From contig NW_004454163.1 of NCBI RefSeq assembly GCF_000283155.1, positions 1,790,905 to 1,854,904 on the forward strand: DNA of 64,000 nt, written 5' to 3'. A program made the translations under genes and the position numbers. This document shows positions 23,220 to 33,683 of the stretch, piece by piece; the stretch's first letter is position 1, and each line of letters starts with the position of its first letter. Under the pieces are notes generated by a model, which was given only the letters and a program-made list of their open reading frames with translations, was not told the origin of the DNA and searched no databases. This stretch comes from Ceratotherium simum simum (Eukaryota; Chordata; Mammalia; Perissodactyla; Rhinocerotidae).

Positions 23220-24300
23220 TCTCATATATTGGAATTATACAGTATGTAGTAAATTGAGTTTGGCTTCTTTCATTTCTTGTAATACTTTGGAGATTCATCC
23301 ATGCATGTACAAGTAGTCCATATTTCATTCATATTTTTCATATTTTTTCTAAATATCATTGCATGATATACCACAATTTGTTTATTTACTCACCATTTGT
23401 TGGACATTGTGCTATTTCTAAATTTTGGCAAATATAGAAAAGGCTGATATAATCGTTCATGTACTGATTTTTCTGAAGACTTCTGTTTGTACTTCTGGTG
23501 AGCAGACACCTATGAGTGGGATGGCTGGGTTGTATCTTAAGTGTATATTTAACTCTGTAAGAACTGCCAGACTGTTTTCCCGTTTTCAATAGCAAAGTAG
23601 GAGAGCTACAGTTGCTGTGAATCCTTGACTATGCTAGAGATTGTCAGATTTCATTGTTTTGTTTTAGCAATTCTAATGGATTTGTAGTAGTATCTCATTT
23701 TTTAAAAACATTTTGTTTCTTTAATGACTACATATTTTGTGTATCTTTTTATGTGCTTATTTACCATTAGTGTCTATTCAGTAGTGAAGTGTCTATTCAA
23801 ATCTTTTGGTCATTTATTTATTGGGTTGTTGGTTTTGTTATTGAGTTGTGAGTGTTTTTATGTATATTGGATGTGAAATGAATCCTTGCTTAGATATGTG
23901 TTTTTCATTTCTCCCTATCTATATTTAGTCTTCTCATTTTCTTTTCAGTGTCTTTCCAAGAAGAAGATATAATTTTGATGAAGTCCAATTTATTTGTTTT
24001 TTAAAAAAATTATTGTTCATGATTTTTGAGTCCTATATAAAAAATATTAGTCTAATATTAGGTCACAAAGATTTTTGACTATGTTTTCTTCTAGACATTT
24101 TATAGTTCATGTTTTATAGTTATGTGTGTGGTTCATTTTGAATTAATACTTGTATACAGTGTGAAATATGAGTCCAAGTTTCTTTTTTTTGTGTGTATGG
24201 ATATCCAATCATCCTAGCAGCAATTAAAAAAAACAAAACCTGTCTTTTATTCATTGAATTATCTTGATAAGTTAATAGAAAATCCATTTCATATGTTTAT
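23220..24300 (-). mobile_element. L1 ORF2 fragment, antisense
   Basis: AGATTCATCCATGCATGTAC, CAATTTGTTTATTTACTCACC, GTGGGATGGCTGGGTTG, GTCTATTCAAATCTTTTGG and AGAAGAAGATATAATTTTG trace the reverse-complemented L1 ORF2 end. It abuts the sense fragment at 23020-23215 head-to-head. The 69-codon ORF at 23386-23595 is a shred of ORF2 without function. Confidence 0.75.
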
Positions 24301-24360
24301 GAATATATATACACACACACACGTATAGGTATATGTGTATGCATAAGTATATGTAGACAT
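24301..24360. repeat. TA/CA/TATG simple repeat
   Basis: GAATATATATACACACACAC and the following GTATAGGTATATGTGTATG stretch form a mixed dinucleotide microsatellite. Confidence 0.8.
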
Positions 24361-24369
24361 AAGTATATT

Positions 24370-24700
24370 TGCTCCTAGACCTTTTGTCTCAAGAGAAGAT
24401 ATGATTTTGCAGTTTTTCTATTATTTCCTCTACTTTAGAGTGGGAGTAATGCTCTTTCCAGCTTTCTGCACCCTAGGCAGAATCAGAACCCCTCCATGTT
24501 TCTTGTCTTAATATTTCCAACTCTTTCAGAAGTGACAGAATTCCTTTGTCTTTTCTTCCAGTTTATCGATTTGTTCTTCCACTGTGTGCAATCTGCTGTT
24601 CACCCTAGTTATTGAAAAATTTTACTTAAAATTTTTATTTTCATTTTAAAGAATGTGACTCCTTTTTTGCAATATAGGGGCGATAACATTCCTTTTCTTT
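24370..24700 (-). mobile_element. Probable old L1M 3' UTR fragment, antisense
   Basis: TCCAGTTTATCGATTTGTTC and ATCTGCTGTTCACCCTAGTT resemble the antisense 3' part of old L1M elements. Weak, and limits uncertain. Confidence 0.4.
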
Positions 24701-24897
24701 TTGTTTCTACGTGTTTTAAAGTTTTGTTTTACTAATTTAGGTTCTTATTTGACACTTTCATATAAACATTACTCCTTAAATATGTGGTCATTTTTTTTAT
24801 CAATTTCATTTTGGAGTTGACATCTTGCATAAGCATATAAACGGTGAAAGAAAGAATCAATGGTTTATGCTTGTAGTTTAACCCTTGATATTCTAAA

Positions 24898-25044
24898 CAT
24901 GGTCTATAAACCGGGATTAGCATCGTCTGAGAGTTTTACAGAAAGGCAAAATCTCAGGCTCTATCTCAGACCTACCAAATCAAAATATACATTTTAACAA
25001 ATTCCCAGGTGATGCATATACACGGTAAAGAATGAGAAGCACTA
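24898..25044 (-). mobile_element. hAT-Charlie-type MITE (MER5/MER20-like)
   Basis: GAGAGTTTTACAGAAAGGCA, AATCTCAGGCTCTATCTCAG, ACCTACCAAATCAAAATATA and TTAACAAATTCCCAGGTGAT end at GAGAAGCACTAG, matching the arrangement of short non-autonomous hAT elements with CAGTGGTTCTC-type ends. One terminal repeat is readable; the other is decayed. Confidence 0.72.
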
Positions 25045-27035
25045 GTTCATGCCATTTTCAGTAACAGTGGAAAATGGAAGAGATATGAATTTTGCAAGCT
25101 CTTCTAGGTTTATCTCCTAATCACGTCTTTCTCATTGACTCAGACACTTAAGCAGTGACTCCAGTTTAAGGTCACTGAATTTCACAACATCAGGAAGCAC
25201 TATATATAATGTGATATTGGAGTTGTGCTTCAAAGAGTGCGCAAAGAAAAATGACTTATAAAGTTGTGTGAAGTGGTGGCACTGAGCTATTCTACTGCAT
25301 TATGTCTTTGCAGGCATACGGGCTTCGATGAGAGAGGGATTGACCATCATGATTGCTACTGCTGTGATAACCTGACTAATCTGATTATTTCCTCCGTGGC
25401 ATCTTGTTCCTATATTCTTACAACTGCAGTCACAGCCTACCTTTGGAGTTTGCCACCCATGTTCTAAGGGTGCTTTTTTGCACATCCTTGGTTATAACCT
25501 CCCTCTTGAACATGACTATTTCTGCTATTAGTTGGTGATTTCTCACAGTTTCACAAGTCCCCTAAGAATTTTTTCTTCTTTTACAAAATAAGTATGAATT
25601 TTTTTACGTATTTAATGTATTTTCTTATTTGCACTACTTATGAAATTGGGTTCATGGGAGTTATGATGTAGCATGTCCACTTTCAATAATTTTGAAATCA
25701 AATGCAGAGGGCGTCTTTCCCTTAAAACTTTTCAACAGGTCATGCTGAATGATTTCTTAATTTCGCTATGGAACAAGGGAAGCATTTGTCTCTGTATTTC
25801 TCTTTCAGGATGATTTTATTTCTACTTTGTCTTTTATGCCTGTTGAGTAATTTTTTTTTCTCTTTCTCGTTCTGTTCTTCTTGTTTTCTTTTTCTTCTCT
25901 TGTACCTCTTCCTCCTCCTCCTTCTTTTTTTCTTTCTTATTTTTTCAGTGTTTATGGATGGATCTAGCTATGCTCGTTCCTTTCTGATTATTGTTAATCC
26001 AGTCCAGGCATTTGCCTCTAGATTTAATTCCTCTGAATAAGTTATCGCTATGTAAGTGAGTAAAATTGTGGCAATTATCTGAACTGGCCCGGAATTGAAG
26101 TAGCGTGTTGAACTCTCTTGTTTCCATCATTGATTACTAGCAGATTGGTAGAATAGAATTCTACATTTGCACATTTGTGATTCGTGGCTTGGCTCTTTCT
26201 TGTTTAATTGAAAATGGATATTTCTTTTCTATTTTTTCTGCTTTTGATAATTTTCAATATTTTGAGTGGGTTACAAGAGAGAGGAGGAATGTAAAATAGC
26301 ATTTTTCTGCCATTGCAGAAAAATTGCATATTTCAAGAAAAGCCTCCATTAATATCTTTTGAAGGATCACAGAAATGAATATATGATTCTCACTGAAAAT
26401 AAAACAATTATCTTTATATTCAAACATGGCCAGTAGGGCAGAGAAACCAATCTATTTTTTTGTGGGTTTATATCTGAAATACTTTAGCTGCTTAATGTTA
26501 AAATTATAAGATATATTTTCAATTCTAGAGGAAGACTATACTTCAGTAGTTTTAATGTGTATAATACTTAAAATATCTGTAAAATTCAACTTGCCATAGT
26601 AATTGTACATTTCTTGTAGAAATCACCACTGTTTATTTTTTTACTATTGAAACAATAGCAATTTAAACATCTCAAGTCACGTTTGAAAATGTGAATATAC
26701 AGCGCATAGAAAATGAAGTGCTCTCCTTCCCTACTACTATCATAATAGAATGAAGAGAAATGGAAATGTTTTTCTTTTCAGAAATTGAGGATTCTCAATC
26801 TGCAAGTTTAAATAAGTGCCAAGATAAAATACTCTCTCTTACTTGGCATTTGTCTGTGATTGCATCTTTTTAAAATATTGATTTTTCTCAGGTGAAGTTA
26901 TCAGTTTTACTCCCTTTGGATGTACAGGAATCACCGTAGTCAATTGCTTTTTGGCAGTATAACTTAATAATCTCAATGATAGAGGAATTCATATTTTACA
27001 TATGCAATATCACAAGCAAAATACATTAAATATAT
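25045..27035. other. Unassigned DNA with a pyrimidine-rich tract
   Basis: No repeat family recognised for most of it. A T/C-rich tract lies at about 25848-25947 (the ORF at 25768-26040 is its translation). An exon-like stretch follows a pyrimidine-AG at about 25312 and stays open to TAA at 25465-25467, but the peptide (67 codons from 25264) has no recognisable domain. Confidence 0.4.
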
Positions 27036-27044
27036 AAAATGATC

Positions 27045-27388
27045 GGGGCTGGCCCCATGGCCAAGTGGTTAAAGTCTCGTGCTCTGCTTTGGCAGCCTGG
27101 GGTTCTCGGCTTCAGATCCTCCGACTGGACTTATAGCACTTGTCAGCCATGCTATGGAGGCATCCCACATACACAATGGAGGAGGATTGGCACAGATGTT
27201 ATCTCAGGATTAATCTTCCTCAAGCAAAAAAAGAGAAAGATCCACAACAAATGTTAGCTCAGAGTGAGTCTTCCTCACGAAAGAAAGAGAGAGAGAAAGA
27301 AAAAGAGAGAGAGAGAAAGAAAAAAGAAAGAAAGAGAGAAAGAAAAAAGGAAGGAAGGAAGGAGGGAGGGAGGGACGAAGGGAGGGAG
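27045..27388 (+). mobile_element. ERE-type SINE with purine microsatellite tail
   Basis: The head GGGGCTGGCCCCATGGCCAA and tail modules ending AATCTTCCTC identify the SINE. The A-rich tail has become a purine repeat (27279-27388). A 9-bp target duplication, AAAATGATC, flanks the whole unit (27036-27044 and 27389-27397), so the microsatellite lies inside the insertion. The B box is decayed (CTTCAGATCC). The ORFs at 27039-27257 and 27140-27424 are artefacts of this repeat. Confidence 0.92.
27279..27375. repeat. 97-nt pure purine tract (GAAA/GA/GGAA)
   Basis: Uninterrupted A/G run grading from GAAA and GA units to GGAA and GGGA units, then interrupted by ACGAAG. Such mirror-rich homopurine DNA can adopt triplex (H-DNA) forms. 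Confidence 0.9.
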
Positions 27389-27534
27389 AAAATGATCAAT
27401 AAGGAGGGAAACAGTTTAAATTAAAAATGCTTGATTTGGTTTGAATCTGTCAGGCTGTGTTGTTTCCATATTGCCAAAGGTGTGAGTACACCAAAACATT
27501 GCTAGGGACTTCATAATTTCTGAAGTGCAACTTG

Positions 27535-27900
27535 CCTTTTTACATCAAAATACATTGCAATGTGTAAGTTTTTTGGCTCAGAATTTCTTTTCCAGAAATT
27601 TAATCATACATAAATAATTACAGATGTATACAGAGATTTGTCTACAAAGATGTTTGTTATAGCATTGTTTCTACTAGTGATAAATTAGAAACCAAGAAAA
27701 TGATGATAGTCAATTGGTTAATAATTATAAAATAGACATGAGATGGAATCCTCCCAGACCATTATAAATAATATTGTAGAAAGGAAGTATAAAACATATA
27801 TTATTAGATTATAAAATATTTTACATGGTAGGATCTCATTTTAGAGTAAAATTATAACATAAATATAAATTAAGGATGTTAATTGAGTACATGTACCAGA
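27535..27900 (+). mobile_element. L1M ORF2 3' fragment, sense
   Basis: AATTACAGATGTATACAGAG, ACAAAGATGTTTGTTATAGC, GTCAATTGGTTAATAATTAT and AGATGGAATCCTCCCAGACC reproduce the order of the last part of L1 ORF2 and its 3' UTR. Confidence 0.7.
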
Positions 27901-28708
27901 AACTATGTCAATTATAGGGGTACAGAATGCAAAATAATAACCATAACATAAAATAAAAATTAAAAATCTTTTGTGCTTCCACCTCACGTATTTTTGTCAT
28001 TTTTGTGAGAGGACAACTATTAATAAAATAATCTATGTAAGGTATCTATAAACAGATAGTGTTTATATGAAACTGAATGAAATGCTTCCCTTCATATAAT
28101 AGAATTTTTATATAAACCCAACTGAAATCCATATTTTTCAGCCACACATAGTTATAAGAGAAACAATATGATGTGTTCAGGCTGAATAATTTGTACAGAG
28201 TCTGTGCCATAACCTTAAGGGTAGAGGGCATGCCCTCATTTCTCCTCTTTTTTCCACCCATCTGGCTAATATGGGAACATGGCAGGGTGGCCTTTCTAGG
28301 ACTGTGTAGATGAGAGTAATTCCTTAGGTATTGAAGAAAACAGGCTTTTTAGGTTTGGCTTAACACTATGGTTTAAACACCCAGCCTTTGATTATTTCTA
28401 GCTGGACTGAATATGAGAAAGAACAAACTTGTACCTTCTTTAGGTCCTGTTTTTCTTATTTCCTTCAATAGTCAGACACCCATGCTAACAAGCCTAGTAT
28501 GCAGATTATCTGTTGCAGAATAGAGCATTCTCTTGTTGTGACTGAAAGACAATCTGACCAAAGGAAAGAGTTATGAGAAAGGAGGCTACTGTGCTAGGCA
28601 GGAAACAGAACACACAGGATTTTGGTTTTGTTTGGGTAGTAAGATATCAAAACCAATCACAGGTGACCATTTTATTTTCGATCTTTGAGGACATTAAAAC
28701 ATCTTTAA
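27901..28708. other. Unassigned DNA
   Basis: No family recognised. The 71-codon minus-strand ORF at 28046-28261 has no domain. Confidence 0.5.
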
Positions 28709-29004
28709 GGGCCGGCCCCGTGGCTTAGCGGTTAAGTGCGTGCGCTCCGCTACTAGCAGCCCGGGTTCGGATCCCAGGCGCGCACTGACGCACCGCTTCT
28801 CCGGCCATGCTGAGGCCACGTCCCACATACAGCAACTAGAAGGATGTGCAACTATGACATACAACTATCTACTGGAGCTTTGGGGAAGAAAATAAAAGAG
28901 GAGGATTGGCAACAGATGTTAGCTCAGAGCCAGTCATCCTGAGCAAAAAGAGGAGAATTAGCATGGATGTTAGCTCAGGGCTGATCTTCCTCACAAAAAA
29001 AAAA
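28709..29004 (+). mobile_element. ERE-type SINE, near consensus
   Basis: Best intact ERE in the window: GGGCCGGCCCCGTGGCTTAG head, both pol III boxes, the body (ACATACAGCAACTAGAAGG), two TTAGCTCAG tail modules and an A10 tail. The flanks (AAACATCTTTAA and AAAAATCTATAA) are only an imperfect target duplication. Pol III transcription and L1-driven retroposition are known for the family; activity of this copy is not shown. Confidence 0.95.
28721..28774 (+). promoter_or_regulatory. Internal pol III promoter (A and B boxes) of the ERE
   Basis: The A box is TGGCTTAGCGG (28721-28731) and the B box is GGTTCGGATCC (28764-28774). Both fit the tRNA-type consensus and normal spacing, in line with the tRNA origin of this SINE. 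Confidence 0.85.
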
Positions 29005-29144
29005 TCTATAAAACTCAGGAAATAAATCAAAACAATCCCAGAATCCCATCTATGAGAGTCTGATTCTGGGGATCATTACCACTACCAAGTATAGGATTGC
29101 ATTGACACTTGCATTGAGTCAGGCAAACAGAAATCACTCCATTT

Positions 29145-30190
29145 CTTTTGTTTCATTTTGAAATAATTTTACTTATACAAAAGTCGTAATGATAGTATAA
29201 AAAGTTCATGTATATCCTTCACCCAGCTTCCCCTAATGTCAACATTCTGTATAATCCTGGTACATTGATCAAAACTAAGAAATTAATATTGGTACACAAC
29301 TCTATTAACTAGACCATAGACTATATTTGGATTTCATCAGTTTTTATTTGTTTGTTTTCCCACTGATGTCCTTTTTTTCTCTTCCCTGATTCCTCTATAT
29401 AGGAGACAACATTGCACTGAATAGTCTTAATCTTAATCTCCTCAAACTTTTAACATTTTCTCAATGTTGCCTAGTTTTCATAACCTTGACACTTTTGAAG
29501 AGTACTGGTCAGTTATTATGTAGAATGTCCTTCAATTTAAGTTTGCCTGATGTTTTCACATGATTAGATTGGAGTCATGATTTTTGGAAGAATACCACAG
29601 AGGTGAAGTGCTTTCATATCGGGGATGCATGATGTCGACACAATCTGATCACGTTAACCTTGATCGCTTGGTTAAGGTGGTGTCTCCTAGGTTTCTCCAC
29701 TGTAAACTTACTTTTCTTTCCCTTTCCATACTCTATTAATGAATAATGAAGGGAGTCACTAAGTTCAACCAACAGCCAAGGGCAGAGGAACTAAATTCCA
29801 CCTACTGGAGAAAGGGTATCAAAGAATTTGTAAATATATGTTAAAACAACCACCATAATTAATAAATATATTGAGGGTGATACTGCTCTTTTGTTTGAAA
29901 TTTTGCCTAAAATTTAGCATTCATCTGTGTATCTTGGATACAGTAATTATTACAGTGGATTTCTGAAGATGACTTTCTTTCATGCTTTCTACATTTATTG
30001 CTTGGAATTCTTCTATAGAAAAAATTTATTCTTTCTCTCCATTTGTTCATTTGTTCAATAATTTATTATCATCAATATGAACTTTTGAATATTTATTTTT
30101 GCTCAAATAGTTCCAGTTTTGATCATTGGGAGCTCTTCCAAATTGACTCCTGTGCTCTTTTGGCAGACTCCCTTATGTGTTTATTGAATT
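29145..30190 (-). mobile_element. Old L1M 3' UTR, antisense
   Basis: A long ordered match to the antisense 3' UTR of old L1M elements: AGTTCATGTATATCCTTCAC, CCCCTAATGTCAACATTCTG, AGAGTACTGGTCAGTTATT, GATTAGATTGGAGTCATGA, GTTAACCTTGATCGCTTGG, TGTCTCCTAGGTTTCTCCAC, GGGAGCTCTTCC. It carries no coding capacity. Confidence 0.8.
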
Positions 30191-30716
30191 GTTCATTTTA
30201 TTTATTTATTTAATTATTTAATCTGTCCTCATTTTTGGTTAAGCTTCAAGCTTACCTTGTAAGTTTTCCCTGCCCCAGTCCTTCAGTCATTTCTCTTTGG
30301 AACCTTGTTTATTAAAATTCATTTTTTCTATGTTTTCTTCTAGAAGTTGTATAGATTATATTTACATTAAATTCTATGATACATTTTGAGTTTCACTTTG
30401 TATTGTGTGTGAGATATGTGTTGAAGTTCTTTTCTTTTTTTGGCTACTTGTCCTTCGTTAGGGTAAGGATTTTTGTTTCGTTCTTAATTTTCCGAGATTT
30501 TTAAATCTTTTTTTTTATTTTCCAAGAAGGGGGTTTACAATGTTTTCTCTCCATCAGTTAAGATGATTGTATTCATAGTCTGTTAAAATGGTGAACTATA
30601 TTGATTGATTTTCAAATGTTGAAACAGCATTGCATTCCTGGGATGAAAACCATGTGATTGTAATATATCATTCAGTTTGTATTGTGCTGTATTTGATTAG
30701 TTAATATTTTGTTAAA

Positions 30717-30965
30717 TTTTTTTTTTTTTTTTTTGGTGAGGAAGATTGGCCCTGAGCTAACATCTGCCAATCTTCCTCTTTTTGCTGAGGAAGACTGGCC
30801 CTGGGCTAATATCCATGCCCATCTTCCTCTATTCTATATGGGACGCCACCACAGCATGGCCTAACAAGCAGTGTGTCAGTGCGTGCCCAGGATCCAAACC
30901 GGCAAACTCTGGGCCTCCACAGCGGAGAGCATGCACTTAACTGCTTGTGCCACCTGGCCGGCCTC
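30717..30965 (-). mobile_element. ERE-type SINE, antisense
   Basis: It starts with an oligo-T run (complement of the tail), then GAGGAAGATTGGCCCTGAGC and the reversed tail modules, and ends with the reversed head CCACCTGGCCGGCC. The flanks share TGTTAAA (30710-30716 and 30966-30972). It is inserted in antisense L1. Confidence 0.92.
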
Positions 30966-31378
30966 TGTTAAAGATTGTTTATTGTCGTTGTTGAAGATTA
31001 GTCTGTGTTAATTTATTTAATTGATATAAGTCTCCTCAGATTATCTTTTCTTCCTCGAATGTCCTTTGGGTAGTGTATGTATTTCAAGTATTGATATATT
31101 TCATCCAGGTTCTCAAGTTTATGAGCATAAAATTATTCATTTTATTTCCTTATCATGTTTTTAAGCCTTTGGGCTCAGGAGTGCTGTCTTCTCTTTCTCA
31201 TCTGATATTGTGAATATATATTTGGTGGTGATGGTGGTGGTGTTCATATGGTTGTTAAGTGTAGCTAGAGTTATCAATTTAATCATCTTTTCCAAAAACT
31301 AGCTCCTGGTTTCATTCATTTTCTCTGTTTCCTTTTTAACTAATGTATTTAGACCGTTCTCATTTAAAATATTTTTAT

Positions 31379-31619
31379 GTGTGTGTGAGGAAGATTGGCC
31401 CTGAGCTAGTATCTGTTGCCAATCTTCCTCTTTTTGCTTGAGGAAGATTATCCCTGAGCTAACGCCTGTGCCTGTCTTCCTCTATTGTGTATGTGGGTCG
31501 CCACCATAGCATGACTTGATGAGTGGTGTGTAGGTCCACACCCGGGATCTGAACCTGCGAACCCCGGGCCTCTGAAGCAGAGCATACAAACTTAACCACT
31601 ATGCCACTGAGCCAGCCCC
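31379..31619 (-). mobile_element. ERE-type SINE, antisense
   Basis: GAGGAAGATTGGCCCTGAGC at the left and the reversed head ACTGAGCCAGCCCC at the right. The flanks TAAAATATTTTTAT and TAAAATAATTTTTAAT form an imperfect target duplication. It lies 0.4 kb from the previous ERE, in the same orientation and inside the same L1. Confidence 0.92.
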
Positions 31620-32979
31620 TAAAATAATTTTTAATGTAGTTGGATTGAAATATACCACCTTGCTAGACATTTTAGATTTTTTCCAATTGTTCTTTGCTTC
31701 TTTAGTTCTCTTTCTCTGTCTCCTCAGTGTTTACATGAACATTTTACACAATTCAATTTTATCTTCTCTACTGACTTACTTTATCTTTTTCAAAACTTTT
31801 CAGTGGTTTCTCAGGATTTACAATGTAAATTTTTAAATAATCTAGGTCTGCACTTCACCTTTAGTATAAGGCCTTTATAACAATATATTCCCAATTTCTC
31901 TCACTTATCTCTTGGCTATTTTTAAAATTTTTTCACTTTAACATATGCTATAAGCACACAATATATTTGTTAAAATTTTTTATTTTAAACACTCAATGAT
32001 GTCTTAAAGAAATTAAAAATGAAGAAAGATCATTTTATTTTACCTTTTTTTATTCTATTTCCAAAACTCTTCATTTATTCACTTAAATCCAATTTTCTGA
32101 CTGTATTATATTGCTCTGGTCAAAGGAACTTGCTTTTACTTTTCTAGTATAATCTCTCTGCTACCAATGGTTTTCTCCGTTTTTGCTTGTCTCAGAAAAT
32201 CTTTATTTCTCCATAACTTTAAAGGATACTTTCACTGAGTATAGAATTCTGGATTGGCAGGGTTTTTTATTTTAAAGTCTTTAAAGTTGCTACTTTATTA
32301 TCTTCTCACTTGCATGATTCCTGAATAAGAATTCAGCTGTAATTCTTATGCTTATTTTTCTGTAGGTAATGTATCTTTTTTTTTTGATGTGCCTTCAGTG
32401 TTTTTCTGTCTTTTGTTTTCAGCTGTTTGAATATGACATGCTTAAGTTTTTTTATTTCTGTTTTTCTTTTGTGTTTTCCCTCGTTGGTGTTCTCTGGGAT
32501 ATTCGGACTTATGATTTAGAATGTATCAATAATTTTTCAAAGTTCTTGGTCATTAAATAATGACCAAATCTTGCTTCTGCCTTTCTCTTTCTTTTCCTTC
32601 TAAGGCTCCAGGAATGCCTTTGTTAGACTATTTGATATTGTTGTACATTTTTGAATGCACTGTTCTCTCCTTTTTTCCACTTTTCTTTTAACATTTCAGG
32701 TTGTGTAATTTCTATTGATCTACCTTCAATTACACTGATTCTTTCCTCAGTGGTGTCAAGTCTCCTGACAAACCTGTCAAAGACATTCCTTGTCTCCACT
32801 CCTATGGACTTTTTGTTGTTCTTTTTGTTTATTTTTCATCTCTAGCATTCCCATTTTGATTCATTTATGTAGTTTCCCTCTCTCTGGTAAATATACTTTT
32901 CTAAACTTGTATGTTGTCTACATTTTTTGTGTTAGAGTCTTTAACACTTTAATCCTAGTTATTTTAAATTCCCTCTCTG

Positions 32980-33668
32980 GATGTGGAGAGAAGGGAACTC
33001 TCATACACTGCTGGTGGGAGTGCAAACTGGTGCAGCCACTATGGAAAACAGTATGGAGATTCCTCAAAAAATCAAGGATAGAACTACCATATGATCCAGC
33101 TATTCCACTGCTGGCTATTTATCCAAAGAACTTGAAAACACCAATTTGTAAAGGTACATGCACCCCTGTGTTCATTGCAGCGTTATTCACAATAGCCAAG
33201 ACTTGGAAGCAACCTAAGTGCCCATCAATGGACGAATGCATAAAGAAGCTGTGGTATATATACACAATGGAATACTACTCAGCCATAAGAAACGATGAAA
33301 TCCAGCCATTTGTGACAACATGGATGGACATTGAGGGTATAATGCAAAGTGAAATAAGTCAGAGGGAGAAGGTCAAATACCGTATGATTTCCTTCATTAG
33401 TAGATAATAACAACAATAAACAAACACATAGGGACAGAGATTGGATTGGTGGTTACCAGAGGGGAAGGGGGGAGGGAGGAGGGTAAAAGGGATAATTCGG
33501 TACATGTGTGTGGTGATGGGTTGTAATTAGTATTTGAGTGGTGAACATGATGTAATCTATGCAGAAATAGAAGTACAATGATGTACACCTGAAATTTTTA
33601 CAATGTCATAAACCAATGTTACTGCAATAAACAAAAAATTAAAAAAATAAATAAATAAAATAAATAAA
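32980..33668 (+). mobile_element. Young 5'-truncated L1, sense, with perfect target duplication
   Basis: The element is 689 bp: last part of ORF2, a 3' UTR (GTACATGTGTGTGGTGATGG, GATGTACACCTGAAATTTTT) and an AAAT-rich tail. A perfect 15-bp duplication TAAATTCCCTCTCTG flanks it (32965-32979 and 33669-33683), the mark of target-primed reverse transcription. It is inserted in the opposite orientation to the surrounding old L1M. Its 3' UTR is the sense version of the 3' end seen antisense at 5318-5890. Confidence 0.95.
32981..33407 (+). pseudogene. L1 ORF2 C-terminal fragment, frame intact
   Basis: About 140 codons of the ORF2 C-terminus remain open to the natural stop TAG at 33405-33407. They include [53 protein letters not shown] and YTMEYYSAIRNDEI. 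The family's C-terminal cysteine-rich segment is present in part. Endonuclease and RT are lost by 5' truncation. The open frame starting at ATG 32790 fuses by chance with the older L1M sequence upstream and is not a real gene. Confidence 0.9.
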
Positions 33669-33672
33669 TAAA
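33640..33672. repeat. AAAT simple repeat (L1 tail)
   Basis: AATAAATAAATAAAATAAAT-type tail of the young L1, ending at its target duplication. Confidence 0.9.
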
Positions 33673-33683
33673 TTCCCTCTCTG

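Larger units (their letters stand above)
30290..32965 (-). mobile_element. Old L1 ORF2 and L1M 3' UTR sequence, antisense, interrupted
   Basis: Decayed antisense ORF2 (GATTGATTTTCAAATGTTGA, TTGCATTCCTGGGATGAAAA, AACTAGCTCCTGGTTTCATT) runs to about 31700. A second antisense L1M 3' UTR follows (GAGTATAGAATTCTGGATTG, GGTGTTCTCTGGGATATTC, CACTGATTCTTTCCTCAGTG). Two antisense EREs (30717 and 31379) and a young sense L1 (32980) interrupt it. Probably two L1 copies back to back. ORFs such as 32369-32560 and 32651-32845 are by-products. Confidence 0.75.

Noticed and set aside
25264..25467. 67-codon ORF after an exon-like acceptor
   Set aside because: No domain, no partner exon or polyadenylation context, and an overlapping ORF on the other strand (25300-25485). 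It is kept only as a note in the unassigned region.
25768..26040. 90-codon ORF with membrane-like residues
   Set aside because: It is the translation of a T/C-rich low-complexity tract.
27283..27388. CRISPR-like array
   Set aside because: The repeat is a purine microsatellite without spacers, in mammalian SINE context.
28709..28790. Genuine tRNA gene (A and B boxes present)
   Set aside because: The sequence continues as an ERE SINE with A tail and cannot fold as a full cloverleaf; the boxes are inherited from the tRNA ancestor.
32790..33407. 205-codon open frame
   Set aside because: It joins old L1M sequence to the young L1 ORF2 tail by chance. The real content is only the ORF2 C-terminus from about 32981.
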